Shown here in pieces: positions 42,135 to 53,401 of a stretch of DNA of 64,000 bases (positions are counted from its first letter, which is position 1; each line of letters begins with the position of its first letter). Below the pieces are notes generated by a model that was not told the origin of the DNA, made no database searches, and saw nothing but the letters and a program-made list of their open reading frames with translations. The stretch is taken from positions 1 through 64,000 of the forward strand of contig CP087213.1 in the NCBI GenBank assembly GCA_020912385.1. Direction: 5' to 3'. This DNA comes from Neofusicoccum parvum (lineage: Eukaryota; Ascomycota; Dothideomycetes; Botryosphaeriales; Botryosphaeriaceae). A program made the position numbers and the translations under genes.

Positions 42135-43926
42135 TCATGCTTGGGAACGCGAATTCTTCTGTGCAGTCTTCCGCTCCTTCTGCAACTTTGCAGCATACCT
42201 GACGCCAAAGCCATGCGTATATACGTCGCGAATCGTCTCAAGAGGAAGGCCCTTGCACTCTGGATAGCCAAAGAGGAGGAACAGCCAACCAAAGAAACAG
42301 ATTCCCGCGTAGAAGCCGAATGCACCACTGGCAGTCATAGACTTCATCATGGTCAAGAACGTACTCGCGATAATAATGTTGAATCCCCAGCAGGTAGTGG
42401 TGTTCTGTCTGAAATCAGTGTGAAGTCCTGGAAAGATCCGAGGAGGGAAAACTCACGATCATGGTTCCCAACGCACGAACTTCGACCGGTAGCAACTCTG
42501 TGCCCACCCAAGCAATGGTAGCAACACCGGACGCGAAGAATGCGACGTAGCAGATGATTGTCACGAGGACGAGAATGCCTGGCCAGCTAATCTCCCTCGT
42601 CTCGATGGTGAGGTCCGGGCTGATGGGGATGTAGCTGAACGCTACGGCGGCGATCACGAGGGAAATGCACATTCCCATGCACGTAACAAGCACCACGATG
42701 CGGCGTCCGAAGCGATCAAGGAGCGTTATGCACACCAGCGAGAAGATGAAGTTCGTGGCGCCAACGACGATGGACACGGCGACGGGCTTGTTGAATCCGA
42801 CGAGACCAAAGAGCGTGGACGAGTAGTACATCAGAGTGTTGAAGCCACCGAGCTGAGAAACTGCAAGGATAATGAGCAACTACCATCGAAGAATTCCGAT
42901 GCACACTTACCAGCCATGACGACGCAGGTGCTAAGCAGAGGCCTGGCGTTGGCGGGGACAGTGAAGAGCTGCTTCAGTTGCCACCACAAAGTCTTGTCCT
43001 CCAGCGCGGCTGTAACTTCGTGCACGGAATTCAAGATCAACTGGATCTTGTCCTTGATCTGCTTGTCTGTAGCCTTGGGGAACACCTTGCGGAGAACCTG
43101 GTCTGCCCGGTCGAGCTTTCCGTGCGAGATGAGCTGGCGAGGGCTTTCCGGGCATTTGGGAAGCATGAAAAGGAGCAGAATGGCCGGTGCTGCACCGATT
43201 CCGACCTAGCCTCGTTAATGACTTAATCAGACCTGGAGTGGCAGGGGACTCTACCATGTATCTCCAACCGTGATTTGTTGTTTCAAAGGCGGCTCCAATG
43301 GCGTAGGAGATCAACTGTCCGAATGTAACGCTCATGTTGTCAAACGCAATCATTCTTCCGCGGTATCTCGCCGGAGCAAGCTCGCCGATGTAGAGCGGGA
43401 TGATCATGGCGGCGCTGCCGACACCGAGGCCCACGATGAATCTACCGGCGCTCATCTGCGCCAGGTTGTAGGCTGCTGCCTGGATGATGGCGCCGGCGAT
43501 GAACAGAACGCAGCCAAGATAGATTCCAAACTTGCGACCGTATTTGTCGGCGGTGGTGCCTGCGGCAATGGCGCCGATGAGGGCGCCGCCGGAGGTCAGG
43601 GAGGTGATAAGCTCCTGCTCGCTGGATGTGAGTTTCTTGCCGAGGTCGTCGTTGATGGTAACAAGCACGGCGGAAATGACACCGGTATCGTAGCCTGGCG
43701 GCGTGTGATCAGCTTTGGGTTCGTTTGAGGCAGCGCAGAACTGGCACTTACCGAACAGGAAACCGCCGGTCGAGACGGCCATGGAGATGAACCAAGCCAT
43801 CTTGCCGCACTCGGTCTCCTCAATCGAGTCATCGATGCCCATCTTGTCGTGGTCGCCCACGGTCTCAATGTGCATCACATCTTCCTGCTTCTCGGCAGAG
43901 ATGCTGGTCTTGTCGGAGGAGTCCAT
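42135..43926 (-). CDS. MFS sugar transporter, myo-inositol (ITR) type
   Basis: Exons 43926-43752, 43694-43255, 43205-42911, 42860-42457 and 42404-42135 give 527 residues with twelve predicted membrane segments. Family marks are YDTGVISAVLVTI (segment 1-2 region), GRKFGIYLGCVLF, GRFIVGLGVGSAAMIIPLYI, ELAPARYRGRM, PESPRQLI, the cytoplasmic loop KATDKQIKDKIQLI, LGGFNTLMYYSSTLF, and DRFGRRIVV. The PESPR loop and the GFNTLMYYS segment resemble yeast Itr1 and fungal inositol transporters more than hexose transporters. Plasma-membrane proton symport is the family rule. The gene is divergent from the Zn2Cys6 regulator (44617), separated by 690 bp, so it may be a target. Confidence 0.82.
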
Positions 43927-44616
43927 GGCTGTTCTGCACGACGAGGAAATGGCGATTGCCGCGGAGGACTGCGAGATGGAGAAGAGAGCACAGGTGGAGC
44001 AGTGGACAATGCCTGGTCCCGACGAGCTGCAGGCCCAGCCAGGTGGACCTGACAGAATATTTATACACACTATGCATGCATCTGCTCCACGGTCTAGCGA
44101 CCAGGCTATTTCCCCAGATTCCCAGCCCTCCCCACGGGGACCCCGGTTGTGCGACGGTGGTACAGCGGGGCAGCTTCCCCGACAGCAGGGGCCGAGACAA
44201 GGCCACATGGCTCCGGCGCGTGCAGAATGACATTTTCAGCTCGATCATTGGCGCGGCACTTTGCGTTCGGCTGTGCGAGCGCCGGCAACCGGTTCACGAC
44301 CTGCGTAGCAGACGGGCCGGCCGAACGCGAGCGGAGCGCTAGCTGCCTGCCGTCCTAAGGCAGCAGGAGGCCCGGCCGCGGCGGCGTCGATGGAGCAATT
44401 TCCCCCGTTCGGCGGTCGGCAGCCAGCGCCCCCGCTTTTCCCCTTGCCGACTCGCAACACAATGCGAGATTTTCCCCCGCCGGTGGCCGCGTCGTCGGGG
44501 AATGGTTTCCTGCACAGCGCCCCCCGTATAACCATCCCCACGGTCTGCCCGCCGGGCTTACTTGCTTCTTTCACCGCCGCTGCTTGACACCGCGCTCGCC
44601 CTTGCCCTTCGCAGCC
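43927..44616. promoter_or_regulatory. Divergent promoter of transporter and Zn2Cys6 regulator
   Basis: A 690-bp GC-rich intergenic stretch with no supported gene. TATTTATA near 44,060 is a plausible TATA element for the transporter. CGG/CCG triplets are common, but no clear CGG-Nx-CCG pair stands out. Confidence 0.4.
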
Positions 44617-46933
44617 ATGAGAACATCCACCGGCTGGTGAGTTTCACGTCCCCCGACCTCCTCGTGCTCGTGCGTCTCCCGCCAGTCCCCGGAGCCTGGG
44701 TTGGTGCTGTGTTAGCTGACGCCATTGCCCGGTCACTAGCCACGCGTGTCGTGATCGACACCTTAAATGTACGTTGTGACGTGCGGCCCGACGCAGACCA
44801 TGCATGGACGGGCTAGAGCAGTCCTGGTGTCTTGGGTGTAGCATTTGCTTATCTTCCTATCTGGTGCAAAAGGTGTCAGTCAGCCGGGCTCCAGCATCTG
44901 CGAACGGTGCAGCAAAGCGGGTCGAGAGTGCCGCAGAGGCCTGACCATCAGGTTCCGGCCTGTGACGTCTGTCCGCGAAAAGAAGGCTGCCGCCTCTAAT
45001 AAGGACAAGACGTGCGAGTTTAGCTGGAAGAGCAGTCAAGTATGGGTGCGCGTGCCCCCTGCAGGTGTGTTGCCCGGGGATTAATCTCTTGATCCGAGTT
45101 GTGGAGCTGTGGCTGACCACGCCGCGCAGTAACCTTTGCGGCCCCGGCCATGAGCCTTGAGGATCTGGACGACGACCCAGTAGTGACGTACTCCTCACGG
45201 ACGGGGTTCAGCCCGGAAGAAACTCCTCAAGGGGATGTGAGGGGAGCACCTGCCAACGGCGTGCCCGACCCGATAGCGTTTCCCGAGACCATCACTACCG
45301 CCTCCGCCATCGCGGGAATTCCCGCGTCTGCTGAGCTTTCCGCCGGACAGCCACTGGGTGGCATCGACCTTGGCTCTCCATACTCTGCGTTCAGCAACAG
45401 GAGCGAGGCTGCTCGTAGTTCTGGCACCCCCAACGTCCAGCATGATGGCGAACAAGGCGGTGACACTTCCACCGTGGGTTCTGCCGCGAGCTACTGGAGG
45501 TCGTCACTGTACCAGCCTTCGACATCATGGCCGCTGAACACCGAAGAAGAGGCGCGCTTGTTTCACCACTTTGTTCGTAATCTGGGTGCCTGGGTACGTC
45601 CGTCTCCACACCGGCCTCTGACAGAAGACTGACTAAACGACCAGGTCGACTGCTGTATGCCTGCAATCTCCCGGTGTGTCTGTCTTGGGTAGCTGACCGG
45701 TCCAGGTGATGAGAAGTTCCACTTCGCTACCGAAGTGCCGCAGCGCGCCCTGAACTACCCGGTGATAGCTAACGCCATTCTGGCACTGTCTTCCCGACAC
45801 CTGGCCAGAGTGTCGGGGTCGGAGGACTTCAGGTCCGCCGAGTACATGAGCGAGTGCTTGCGGATTATGATTCCTGTTCTGGACGACCCCCTGGGTGCTC
45901 TGGACGAGAACCTGCTGGCCGCGATTGTAATTCTGCGGCTGTACGAGGAGATGGATGGTACGCACCAGACCCCGACGCAAGCACCCCCGCATGACTAACG
46001 CTTGAAAAGATATTGACGAGAAGTGCCATCTGTACGGAGGCACCCGGCTGCTGAACTCCATCGCCCAATTCGTGCCCTCGGGGGGCCTTGGCGAGGCTGC
46101 ATCGTGGATCTTTCTGCGGCAGGATATTTACGTTTCGCTGACCACAGGCCAGCCCCTTAACATCGACCTCAACAACTTCCGCCAATCACCGTCCTTTCAC
46201 GCCGATACGTCGAGTGCCTGGGCGAATCGGATGATCTTCATATTCGCTGAGATACTGAACTACTCGTGCCAGCAGGACGAAATGCCGTCGCTGGAGCGGT
46301 GGAAGGAGCTGGAAGACCAGGTCGAGGCTTGGAACGACAACAAGCCTTGGCACTTCCGGCCGCTCTGGATCCGAGAGGAGACCTCGCCGTTCCCGGAGAT
46401 CTGGATGACAGGCCCGTCACACGGTATGTCACTACGCACCGCGCCCCTCGCACCACCCTCCCCCGTGACTGACGGACTGGCGTGCGCAGTTGTGGGCCAG
46501 CAATACTACAGTCTGGCAAAGATTGTGTTAGGCACGTTTGATCCGCGCCTGTCGCGGCTGGGCTTTGGCAGCCACAAGATCCGGAAGGCCTCAGAGGTAA
46601 GACGGATTCTCCGTGTGCGCTGTGGAAGCCCCGCTAAACGACCTCAGGCATCCATCGTCGAGCATCTCCGGACCGTCATTGGGCTGGCCATCAGCAACGA
46701 AGGCGTGCCGGCCGCAACGTTCCACGCATCGCACATACTCTGTGCATGTGAGCGGCCCATCATCCCGTTCGCACGTATCTTGGGAGATTTGCTGATGTCT
46801 GGCAGGTGGATCCTATCTCGAGGAGGAGCGAGATCGCGAGGGCGCGGTGCAGTTCCTGCTGGACCTGGAGAAGAAGATCGGGTGGCGGTCGTCGCGAATT
46901 ATTGCGAACCTGAGAGAGCAATGGGGAGCGTGA
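44617..46933 (+). CDS. Zn2Cys6 transcription factor
   Basis: Ten exons give 571 residues: 44617-44636, 44740-44768, 44873-45064, 45130-45593, 45645-45654, 45706-45957, 46010-46423, 46490-46596, 46648-46747 and 46806-46933. Splicing exons 1-3 yields a perfect binuclear cluster, C7-x2-C10-x6-C17-x8-C26-x2-C29-x6-C36 (GCHACRDRHLKC, then SSICERCSKAGREC). It is followed by RRGLTIRFRPVTS and WVRVP. The middle homology region has EVPQRALNYPVIANAILALSSRHLA, LAAIVILRLYEEMD and GGTRLL. Exon 5 is only 10 nt and joins LGAWVDC to CDEKFHF. It is nuclear by family. It probably controls the adjacent transporter and perhaps the P450 downstream (inference from position). Confidence 0.85.
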
Positions 46934-47574
46934 AGCGGCCTTCCGTAAGCAGACGTGCCACTCCACTTGCCGCGAGTCGCTGAAGGCTGATGTCCAGGCA
47001 GGCGTCCAGGCAGGCGGAACAACCCTCTGCATCATCCCGCATGCCCTCCCTGCGGCTGAATGATAAGGGTTTACCCGCTGGGAGTTTGATCCGATCGTGG
47101 GAGGGCGGCAGTGCCGTTGTTTTGGCAACTTCTCCCGTCTGCACGTCACGAAGACGCGGGGCACCCTGTTGTGGGGATACCCCGCATGGCAGCCACCAGC
47201 CCGACCCGGCGCTCCTGGGCGGGCAGAGATCGGCTGCTGGCCGTGGCGATGGGTGCCGCCAATCATGTGGGCCAGCCCGACGGCCGGACCTCCCCCGGCG
47301 CTGCTCGACTGGGAAACCTTCCCCATCCGCCACAGCCCTCCAGGCCCCGCCGGTCCCGCCAAACACCATGTGAATTTCCAAATCTGGGGCTGGCAGCGCT
47401 GAGGACTTGTCGTCTTCTGGTTTCCGGATGGCGGCTGGGCAACTGCCCGCGACCCCCGTGGGGCACGCAGACGGGATATAAGGACGTTCCACCAGCGCCT
47501 CCCGTCAGCCAGCCGTCGAGTGCTCGCCACAAACACCACCACCCGCTGTCTTCTGTCCTCTTTTTCGTTCCACA
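46934..47574. promoter_or_regulatory. Intergenic, P450 promoter
   Basis: No gene supported; the GC-rich text keeps several frames open by composition. A TATAAGG box at about 47,476 lies 99 bases before the P450 start and is followed by a pyrimidine-rich leader. Confidence 0.5.
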
Positions 47575-49200
47575 ATGATACCCATCACCGCCCCCTATGC
47601 AGCCCTCCTGGGGATCTGCCTCTTCGGCTATTTCGTGGTGTACCCCGTCTTCGAGTACTTCCGGGATCCCAAGGGTGCGTTTGTCCTGGCGCGAGCTTAA
47701 GCAGCGTGCGGCTGACCAGAACCAGGTCTCCGGAAATACCCCAACCTCTCACCGCTCGCGGGCATGACGAACATCCCGTTCATGATGCTGGCACACACCG
47801 GCGCGCGGTCGACGCACATGGTCGAGCTGCACAAGAAGCACCCCGTCATCCGCATTGGCCCGAACTCGCTGTCCTACGGCGACGTGCGCGCCATCAAGGA
47901 CATCTACGGCCACGGCACCAAGTGCACCAAGGACGGCCAGTACCTGGTCACGTCGGGCTCGCACTTCCACCTGGCTGACGTCATCGACAAGCCCGACCAC
48001 GCCCGCAAGCGCAAGGTGCTCTCGGCCGCCTACGCGCTGAAGAACCTGGAGGAGTGGGAGCACAAGGTCGCCGACAAGACGGAGCGCATGGTCAAGCAGT
48101 TCGACAAGCGCTGCACCGCCCCGCTGCCTGCGGGCGCCACCGTGCCCAGGGCCGAGGACCTCACCGTCGACTACCGCAAGTGGTCCAACTTCTTCTCCCT
48201 CGACGCCATCGCCGACATCGGCCTCTCCGAGATGCTCGGCTTCCTCGACCAGGGCGACGACCTGATCACCGTGCGCCGCCCCGACGGCACCTCGTACACG
48301 TGCCACTTCCGAGAGTGCCTCTACGACAACGCCCGCAAGCAGTCCTACATCGTGTGGTCGTACGACTGGTACAAGCTGATCGACAAGGCCACCAACCTCA
48401 TCCCCAAGTACGGCCGCATGGGCGCCAACGGCAAGCTGTGGGACGGCATCCCGCCCGAGCTGTCGCGCCGCCGCCTGGAGCGCTACGAGCGCGGCGAGAA
48501 GCTCGACGACTTCTTCCAGGCGCTCATGGAGGACAAGAACGGCCACGCCAACAACCTCGAGTGGGGCGAGATCGTGGCCGAGGTGTCCATCATGATGAAC
48601 GCCGGCAGCGCCACCACCGCCATCGCCATGACCAACGTGCTGTACCAGCTGATCAAGCACCCGGAGATCCTGCGCAAGGTGCGCGAGGAGGTCGACGCCG
48701 CGCTCGACGAGGACGACGTCGTGGCGCCCTACGACAAGGTCAAGCACCTGCCCTACATGCGCGCCTGCCTCGACGAGGCCCTGCGCCTCAACCCGCCCAC
48801 GCCGCAGGGCCTGCCGCGCGAGACGCCGCCCGAGGGCTGGCAGATCCTGGGCGACTGGGTGGCCGGCAACACGTCCGTGGCCATGAGCGCGCTCGTCGCC
48901 CACCGCGACGAGAAGGTCTTCCCGCAGGCTGACCGCTACGTCCCGGAGCGCTGGCTGGGCGAGGCCGGCAAGGCCCTGCAGCCGTACTTCATCTCGTTCT
49001 CCGCCGGCGCCCGCGGCTGCATCGGCCGCAACATCAGCTACCTGGAGCAGGCCGTCGTGCTGGCCACCATGGTGCACAGGTACGAGTTCGCGCTGCCCAG
49101 CCCCGCCTGGGAGCTGCAGAGGGAGGAGACGATGAACTGGCTGCTGAAGGACATGCCGGTGAAGGTGTGGAGGAGAGAGAGGGAGGCTGAGAAGGCTTGA
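47575..49200 (+). CDS. Cytochrome P450 monooxygenase
   Basis: Two exons (47575-47674, 47726-49200) give 524 residues. The N-terminal anchor is MIPITAPYAALLGICLFGYF, placing the enzyme in the ER membrane. Motifs are I-helix MNAGSATTAIAM, K-helix EALR in CLDEALRLNPP, PERW, and heme loop FSAGARGCIGRN with Cys465. The N-terminal stretch ELHKKHPVIRIGPNSLSYGD and CTKDGQYLVTSGSHFHLADV is shared with fungal P450s of the benzoate-hydroxylase-like group, from memory only, so the substrate stays open. Nearly every third codon position in exon 2 is G or C, much more than in the oxidase or transporter nearby. That may reflect high expression or a separate origin. Confidence 0.88.
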
Positions 49201-49487
49201 GTGGTGCCGGAGTCGATGTGCATGCGGAGATGGCGTTCCACGGGGAAAACGGTTGCGATGATGTGGGTTTTTCTCGGATTGGTTGGTCCGGAATGATAGA
49301 CTAGCGTTTTGAAAATTATTACGATGTCTCATGGTCATGTAGTTCTCGTGCCTGTGATGCTATCTCGCACTATGGTGTTTCACGTGGTGACAAGAGGCCA
49401 TGTCATAAAGAATGGGTGATTTGGTGTTGGATTGACTCATGGCTTTCATTCGTGAGAAATGAAAGAACTCGGACCCTAGCTGCTATC
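49201..49487. other. Intergenic, no gene seen
   Basis: AT-richer 3' flank between the convergent P450 and Rho-like genes. No terminator motif is clear. Confidence 0.4.
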
Positions 49488-50555
49488 TTACTGCTGGGAC
49501 AAACCTAACTGGACTTCCTGTACTATATACCGAAGAGGATCTACAGGAAATTCAAGTTCACGGTGACACAAAAAAGCTAAATGCAGATGACTTTGATGCC
49601 GTAGAAAAGATGACACTGAACTACTGCATAGTGGTCGACGCAGCTCCATGCCCACCTGCTGAAGAATCTGGCAACCGGGGCTTCTTTCGCCACGTGTAAA
49701 ATGACATGTGCAGTGGCAAGCATAGTAAAGGAAGTTGTCTAATTCCTGCTGCATCTTTGAAGACACTTCGGTATAGTTGAGCATTCCACATGCCCTCTTC
49801 ACCGCCTCTATCTGGTATTTGCATTAATGCGTGAGCATGCCAGCGACGTGATAAGGAATTAGAACGAATACGCTTACTTGTTCTCGGGTGACCAGCTTCT
49901 CAGAGATCTTCTCATCGTTGCGGAGGTCTCCTTTCAGTCCTATAAGGTACAACTGACAACCTTGAAAGAAGTATAGGACGTCGTTAATCCACTAAATATT
50001 GCAAAAGTCGTAAGCCTGGAGGTAGTAACGCAGAAGAGAGGGAGCGAGAGCAGGTTGGAGGAAGAAAAGAAACAATGCACTCTTTCCGGGATATTCTGCA
50101 AGGACTCAGCCGAGTCGATGGCGAAGCAAATGCAAACCGTGTACATGTCACAGTGGGTCTCAGGCAGTTCTTTCCATTCTCGGATGGTATCGGTGTCGAA
50201 GAGGCTGAGCCTACAGCGCTTTCGATCACGTTTCTTGACGCAACACATAGTGTCGCTCTCGATCACGAAAGGCTCTAAAGTGCGTGGCACGTGCTCCTTT
50301 TAGTCCGTTTTTTTAGCATTATTGACGTGCCCTTGCCATCTAAATGGAGTGCCTGCCTCAGGAAATTTGCTGTCTGCAAGAGTCCTATGTACATGAGAAG
50401 CGATAAGCGTCGGATTCTTTTATGCGTGGCGCCCTAAAAGTTCTTCTGCGTAGTATATACAACAGCAGGCTGGTTTTGCCACATCCTTCATCTCCAAGAA
50501 TGATCGTTTTGCGATCCACGTAGCGGAGTGGTTCTGGCGCACGGAGGAGGCGCAT
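49488..50555 (-). CDS. Divergent Rho-family GTPase-like protein
   Basis: My model has exons 50555-50461, 50384-50357, 50293-50081, 49991-49878 and 49811-49488, giving 257 residues in frame. The P-loop is TIILGDEGCGKTSLL, followed by ADSKFPEHVPRTLEPF where Rho proteins have the FPxxYxPTVF effector loop. Then come CICFAIDSAESLQNIPERW (Rho insert-side motif) and YLIGLKGDLRND and YTEVSS near the guanine-binding loops. The DTAGQE switch is replaced by FDTDTIREW and the N/TKxD motif by LKGD, so GTP hydrolysis and binding may be altered. The second intron (50294-50356) must be GC-AG; if retained, a TAA stops the frame. The C-terminal tail after NFLYYACHC is not Rho-like and has no CaaX box. It could be a decaying gene. 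Confidence 0.6.
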
Positions 50556-50841
50556 GTTCGGCGATGGGTTGTGGAGTGACGGTGTCTGGCCGCGGGGCGC
50601 GAGAAATATAGTGTTTGTGTTCCACTATGGCACAGCAGGAGCTAGTACCCATGTGTCACAGGCAGCAACGACCACAATGCGGGGCTTGTTGGGGCAGGGG
50701 GTGCTTCGAGCGTGGCTTAGAGATCAGCGCCACACAAGGGCTCGGCTGGGCACGTGGGAACAAACGTGATCAATCCCACTCCCTCTGGCCGAGAAAAGCG
50801 TTGGCAACGGCGCTTCCAGCAGCCACAGCGCTTCCGCGACA

Positions 50842-52380
50842 ATGGCCAGTGTCCCGCGCAGTGACGCGTCCGATTCCCGCGTTCTTGACGCCAAGGAGTC
50901 CAATGTCCCCGATGGCTTCAAGCCTCACCACGAAGCAGTTGGAATGGGCCGAGAGAATTTCACACCGCTGGACATAGTAAAGGAGATCTGGGCTGGGCTC
51001 GGCCTGCCCGAAACATCACTCGACTCTGTAATCCTCCCTGGGAGCAACTCCGGTCCTGCCCTTCCATCCTCCTATCGGATCGGATGCCTCGCCCAGAGCT
51101 CTATTGCGGTCTCAGCTCTCGCGGCAGCTCTGATTCATTCTACACGCAACGGGTCACCCGTGCCCACAGTCACCGTTCCGCAGCGTCACGCTGTGGTTGA
51201 GTTCAAATCCGTCCAGTTTTGCAGCATACAAGGCGAACCAGAAAGAACCCCAAGACCCCCGGTCCTAGGCCTCCACAAGACCGCAGACGGCTACATCCGC
51301 ATCCACGACGCGTTTCCGAACCACCGAGACGGCACTCTCCAGCTCCTGGGGCTTTCACCGACCGCCAGCCGCTCCGACGTGGCAGACAAGACCCGGCAGT
51401 GGAACAGCATCGATCTTGAGACTGCCGGTCTGCAGAACAAGCTGGCCATGTACGCACTTCGTTCCTACAAAGAGTGGGATGCCCTTCCACAAGCGGCCGC
51501 CATCGACAAGTTCCCCATCTCGATCCAACGCATTTGCAACGGCCCCGCTAGCCTTCCGCCGCGCATGGCACCCGGCAACGACCGCTGCCTGCGCGGCCTC
51601 CGCGTGCTCGAGCTGACTCGCGTCATCGCTGGGCCCCTCGCCGGCCGTTCGCTGGCCGCGCACGGCGCCGATGTGCTGTGGGTGACCTGTCCGTCTCTCC
51701 CCGACCTGCCGGCCGTGGACCGCGACCTCGCGCGCGGCAAGCGGAGCATCCAGCTGGACCTGCGCGACGCCGCCGGCAAGGCGAAGCTGCTGGGGCTGAT
51801 CGCGTCGTGCGACGTGTTCATCCAGGGGTACCGGCCGGGCAGCCTGGCGGCGCGGGGGCTGGCGCCGGAGCAGCTGGCCGAGATCAATCCCGGCATCGTC
51901 TGCGCCAACATGTCGGCGTTTGGGCCGGAGGGCCCGTGGAAGGAGAGGCGGGGGTTCGACTCGCTGGTGCAGACGGCGAGCGGGATGAATGTGTCCGAGG
52001 CGGAGCACTATGGCGGTGGGGAGGCGGCGAGGATCCTGCCGTGCCAGGCGCTGGACCACGGGTCGGGGTACCTGCTGGCGACGGGGATATGCGCGGCGCT
52101 GTGGCGGCGGGCGACGGAAGGGGGAGCGTGGCGGGTGGATGTGTCGCTAGCGGGGACGATGAAGTATCTGCGAAGCCTAGGACAGTACAAGAGGAAATCG
52201 GGGTTTAAATGTGCGGATGTCGGCTCTCCGGAAGAGGTCGAGGAGTTCTTAGAGACTCGGCAGAGCGGGTTTGGCCCACTCAGGGCGGTGCGGCATTCGG
52301 CCAGCGTGGATGGCCGTGAACCTGGTTGGGACCTCATGCCGAAGCCTCTTGGAAGTGATGAGCCAGAGTGGCTGAGCTGA
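50842..52380 (+). CDS. Class III CoA-transferase (CaiB/BaiF family)
   Basis: A 512-residue intronless protein. LRGLRVLELTRVIAGPLAGR, LAAHGADVLWV, RDLARGKRSIQLDL, CDVFIQGYRPGSLAARGL, INPGIVCANMSAFGPEGPW and FDSLVQTASGM are class III CoA-transferase motifs. ALDHGSGYLLATG holds the presumed catalytic Asp (about residue 404). A shorter N-terminal copy-like region (residues 60-240, with IGCLAQSSIAVSALAAALIH) fits the two-part CoA-transferase proteins of fungi. Members move CoA between carboxylic acids in catabolic pathways. The acyl substrate is unknown. The start is the first ATG after a TATA-poor leader. It lies 286 bp from the divergent Rho-like gene. Confidence 0.85.
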   Translation: MASVPRSDASDSRVLDAKESNVPDGFKPHHEAVGMGRENFTPLDIVKEIWAGLGLPETSLDSVILPGSNSGPALPSSYRIGCLAQSSIAVSALAAALIHSTRNGSPVPTVTVPQRHAVVEFKSVQFCSIQGEPERTPRPPVLGLHKTADGYIRIHDAFPNHRDGTLQLLGLSPTASRSDVADKTRQWNSIDLETAGLQNKLAMYALRSYKEWDALPQAAAIDKFPISIQRICNGPASLPPRMAPGNDRCLRGLRVLELTRVIAGPLAGRSLAAHGADVLWVTCPSLPDLPAVDRDLARGKRSIQLDLRDAAGKAKLLGLIASCDVFIQGYRPGSLAARGLAPEQLAEINPGIVCANMSAFGPEGPWKERRGFDSLVQTASGMNVSEAEHYGGGEAARILPCQALDHGSGYLLATGICAALWRRATEGGAWRVDVSLAGTMKYLRSLGQYKRKSGFKCADVGSPEEVEEFLETRQSGFGPLRAVRHSASVDGREPGWDLMPKPLGSDEPEWLS

Positions 52381-52804
52381 ACGGGCGCAGATATCCTGTA
52401 TTGGACGGAAAATCCGTTGGATAACATGCAGAGTGTTTGCCCATACTAGTCCACGGGCTGGCAGCAAACACATTGCAGTAGCGCATGAACTCATGCAACG
52501 ATCCCCATGTTGATTGACTGCGCTTCTTCGGCCGTAGTGGAATGTGTGCTTGCCGGACTGTGGAGGCGGAAATAGAACAAAGGTAGATAGCCCCCATCTA
52601 TTAGGACCTGGCGTTTTAGTACGTGCACACAAGGTAAGTATTGATGCCAAAGCGTTTGAGCTGAACTCCGAGTCATGCACCTTCCTGTTTGGGTCACCGT
52701 CTACTCGCCGTCCGAAAGTGGGGCACCGTGGATTGCACGCCACGCATGGGTATAAAGCAGAGCTGACCCGAGCTGTTTACTCATTCCACCTCGTCAGCTC
52801 CACA
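52381..52804. other. Intergenic, GNAT promoter
   Basis: No gene seen. TATAAAG at about 52,751 lies 54 bp upstream of the acetyltransferase ATG. Confidence 0.5.
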
Positions 52805-53401
52805 ATGCGAAACCCATTCCGATCCGAGAGGCTTCTTTTCCGCGCCATCAAAGACACCCCGGAAGACGGCGCATTTGTCCATTCGGTCCAAGCAGACCCC
52901 GAGGCCTACGCTCTTTCCAACGTCACATTGCTCCGACCAGAAACCACTAGATCCAGCGCGGACTGGAAATCGCGCCTTGCCGAAAAGTGCCTGCTGGCGG
53001 TGATAATCTGCATTGCCCCGCCTCTATCGAGTCCTCAGGAAACGCCCGTCCCCATTGGCATCATCTCCCTCACCAGCCCGCAGCCCGGACACGAGCATCA
53101 CAGGAACAGCAACATCGGCATCGACATCATCGCGGCGCATCAAGGAAAAGGTTACGGAAGTGAGGCGATCACATGGGTCTTGAACTGGGGGTTTCAAGTT
53201 GCTGGGCTGCATCGAATTGGCATTGAGTGCTTCTCCTACAACACTGGCGCAGCGCGGTTATACGAGCAGCTCGGATTTGCCCCAGAAGGACGGAAGCGGG
53301 AGGCTATATGGTTCGATGGCGCGTGGCACGATAACTTGTCGTTCTCGATGCTGGAGGGCGAGTGGAGGGACAAGGAGCGCAAAGCTGGGAGAGCGGTTTG
53401 A
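52805..53401 (+). CDS. GNAT-family N-acetyltransferase (RimJ/RimL-like)
   Basis: A 198-residue intronless protein. It begins MRNPFRSERLLFRAIKDTPE, the typical SERLxLRxxxxxD start of Acetyltransf_3 proteins. Motif A is NIGIDIIAAHQGKGYGSEAI with the acetyl-CoA loop QGKGYG, and motif B is HRIGIECFSYNTGAARLYEQ followed by LGFAPEGRKREAIWFDG. The substrate (protein N-terminus, amine or small molecule) cannot be told. A longer in-frame opening exists upstream, but this ATG follows a TATA box at the expected distance. Confidence 0.85.
   Translation: MRNPFRSERLLFRAIKDTPEDGAFVHSVQADPEAYALSNVTLLRPETTRSSADWKSRLAEKCLLAVIICIAPPLSSPQETPVPIGIISLTSPQPGHEHHRNSNIGIDIIAAHQGKGYGSEAITWVLNWGFQVAGLHRIGIECFSYNTGAARLYEQLGFAPEGRKREAIWFDGAWHDNLSFSMLEGEWRDKERKAGRAV

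Noticed and set aside
47749..49338. 529-codon minus ORF opposite the P450
   Set aside because: Antisense artefact of extreme GC3; its Val/Leu/His-rich text matches no family, while the plus frame has every P450 motif.
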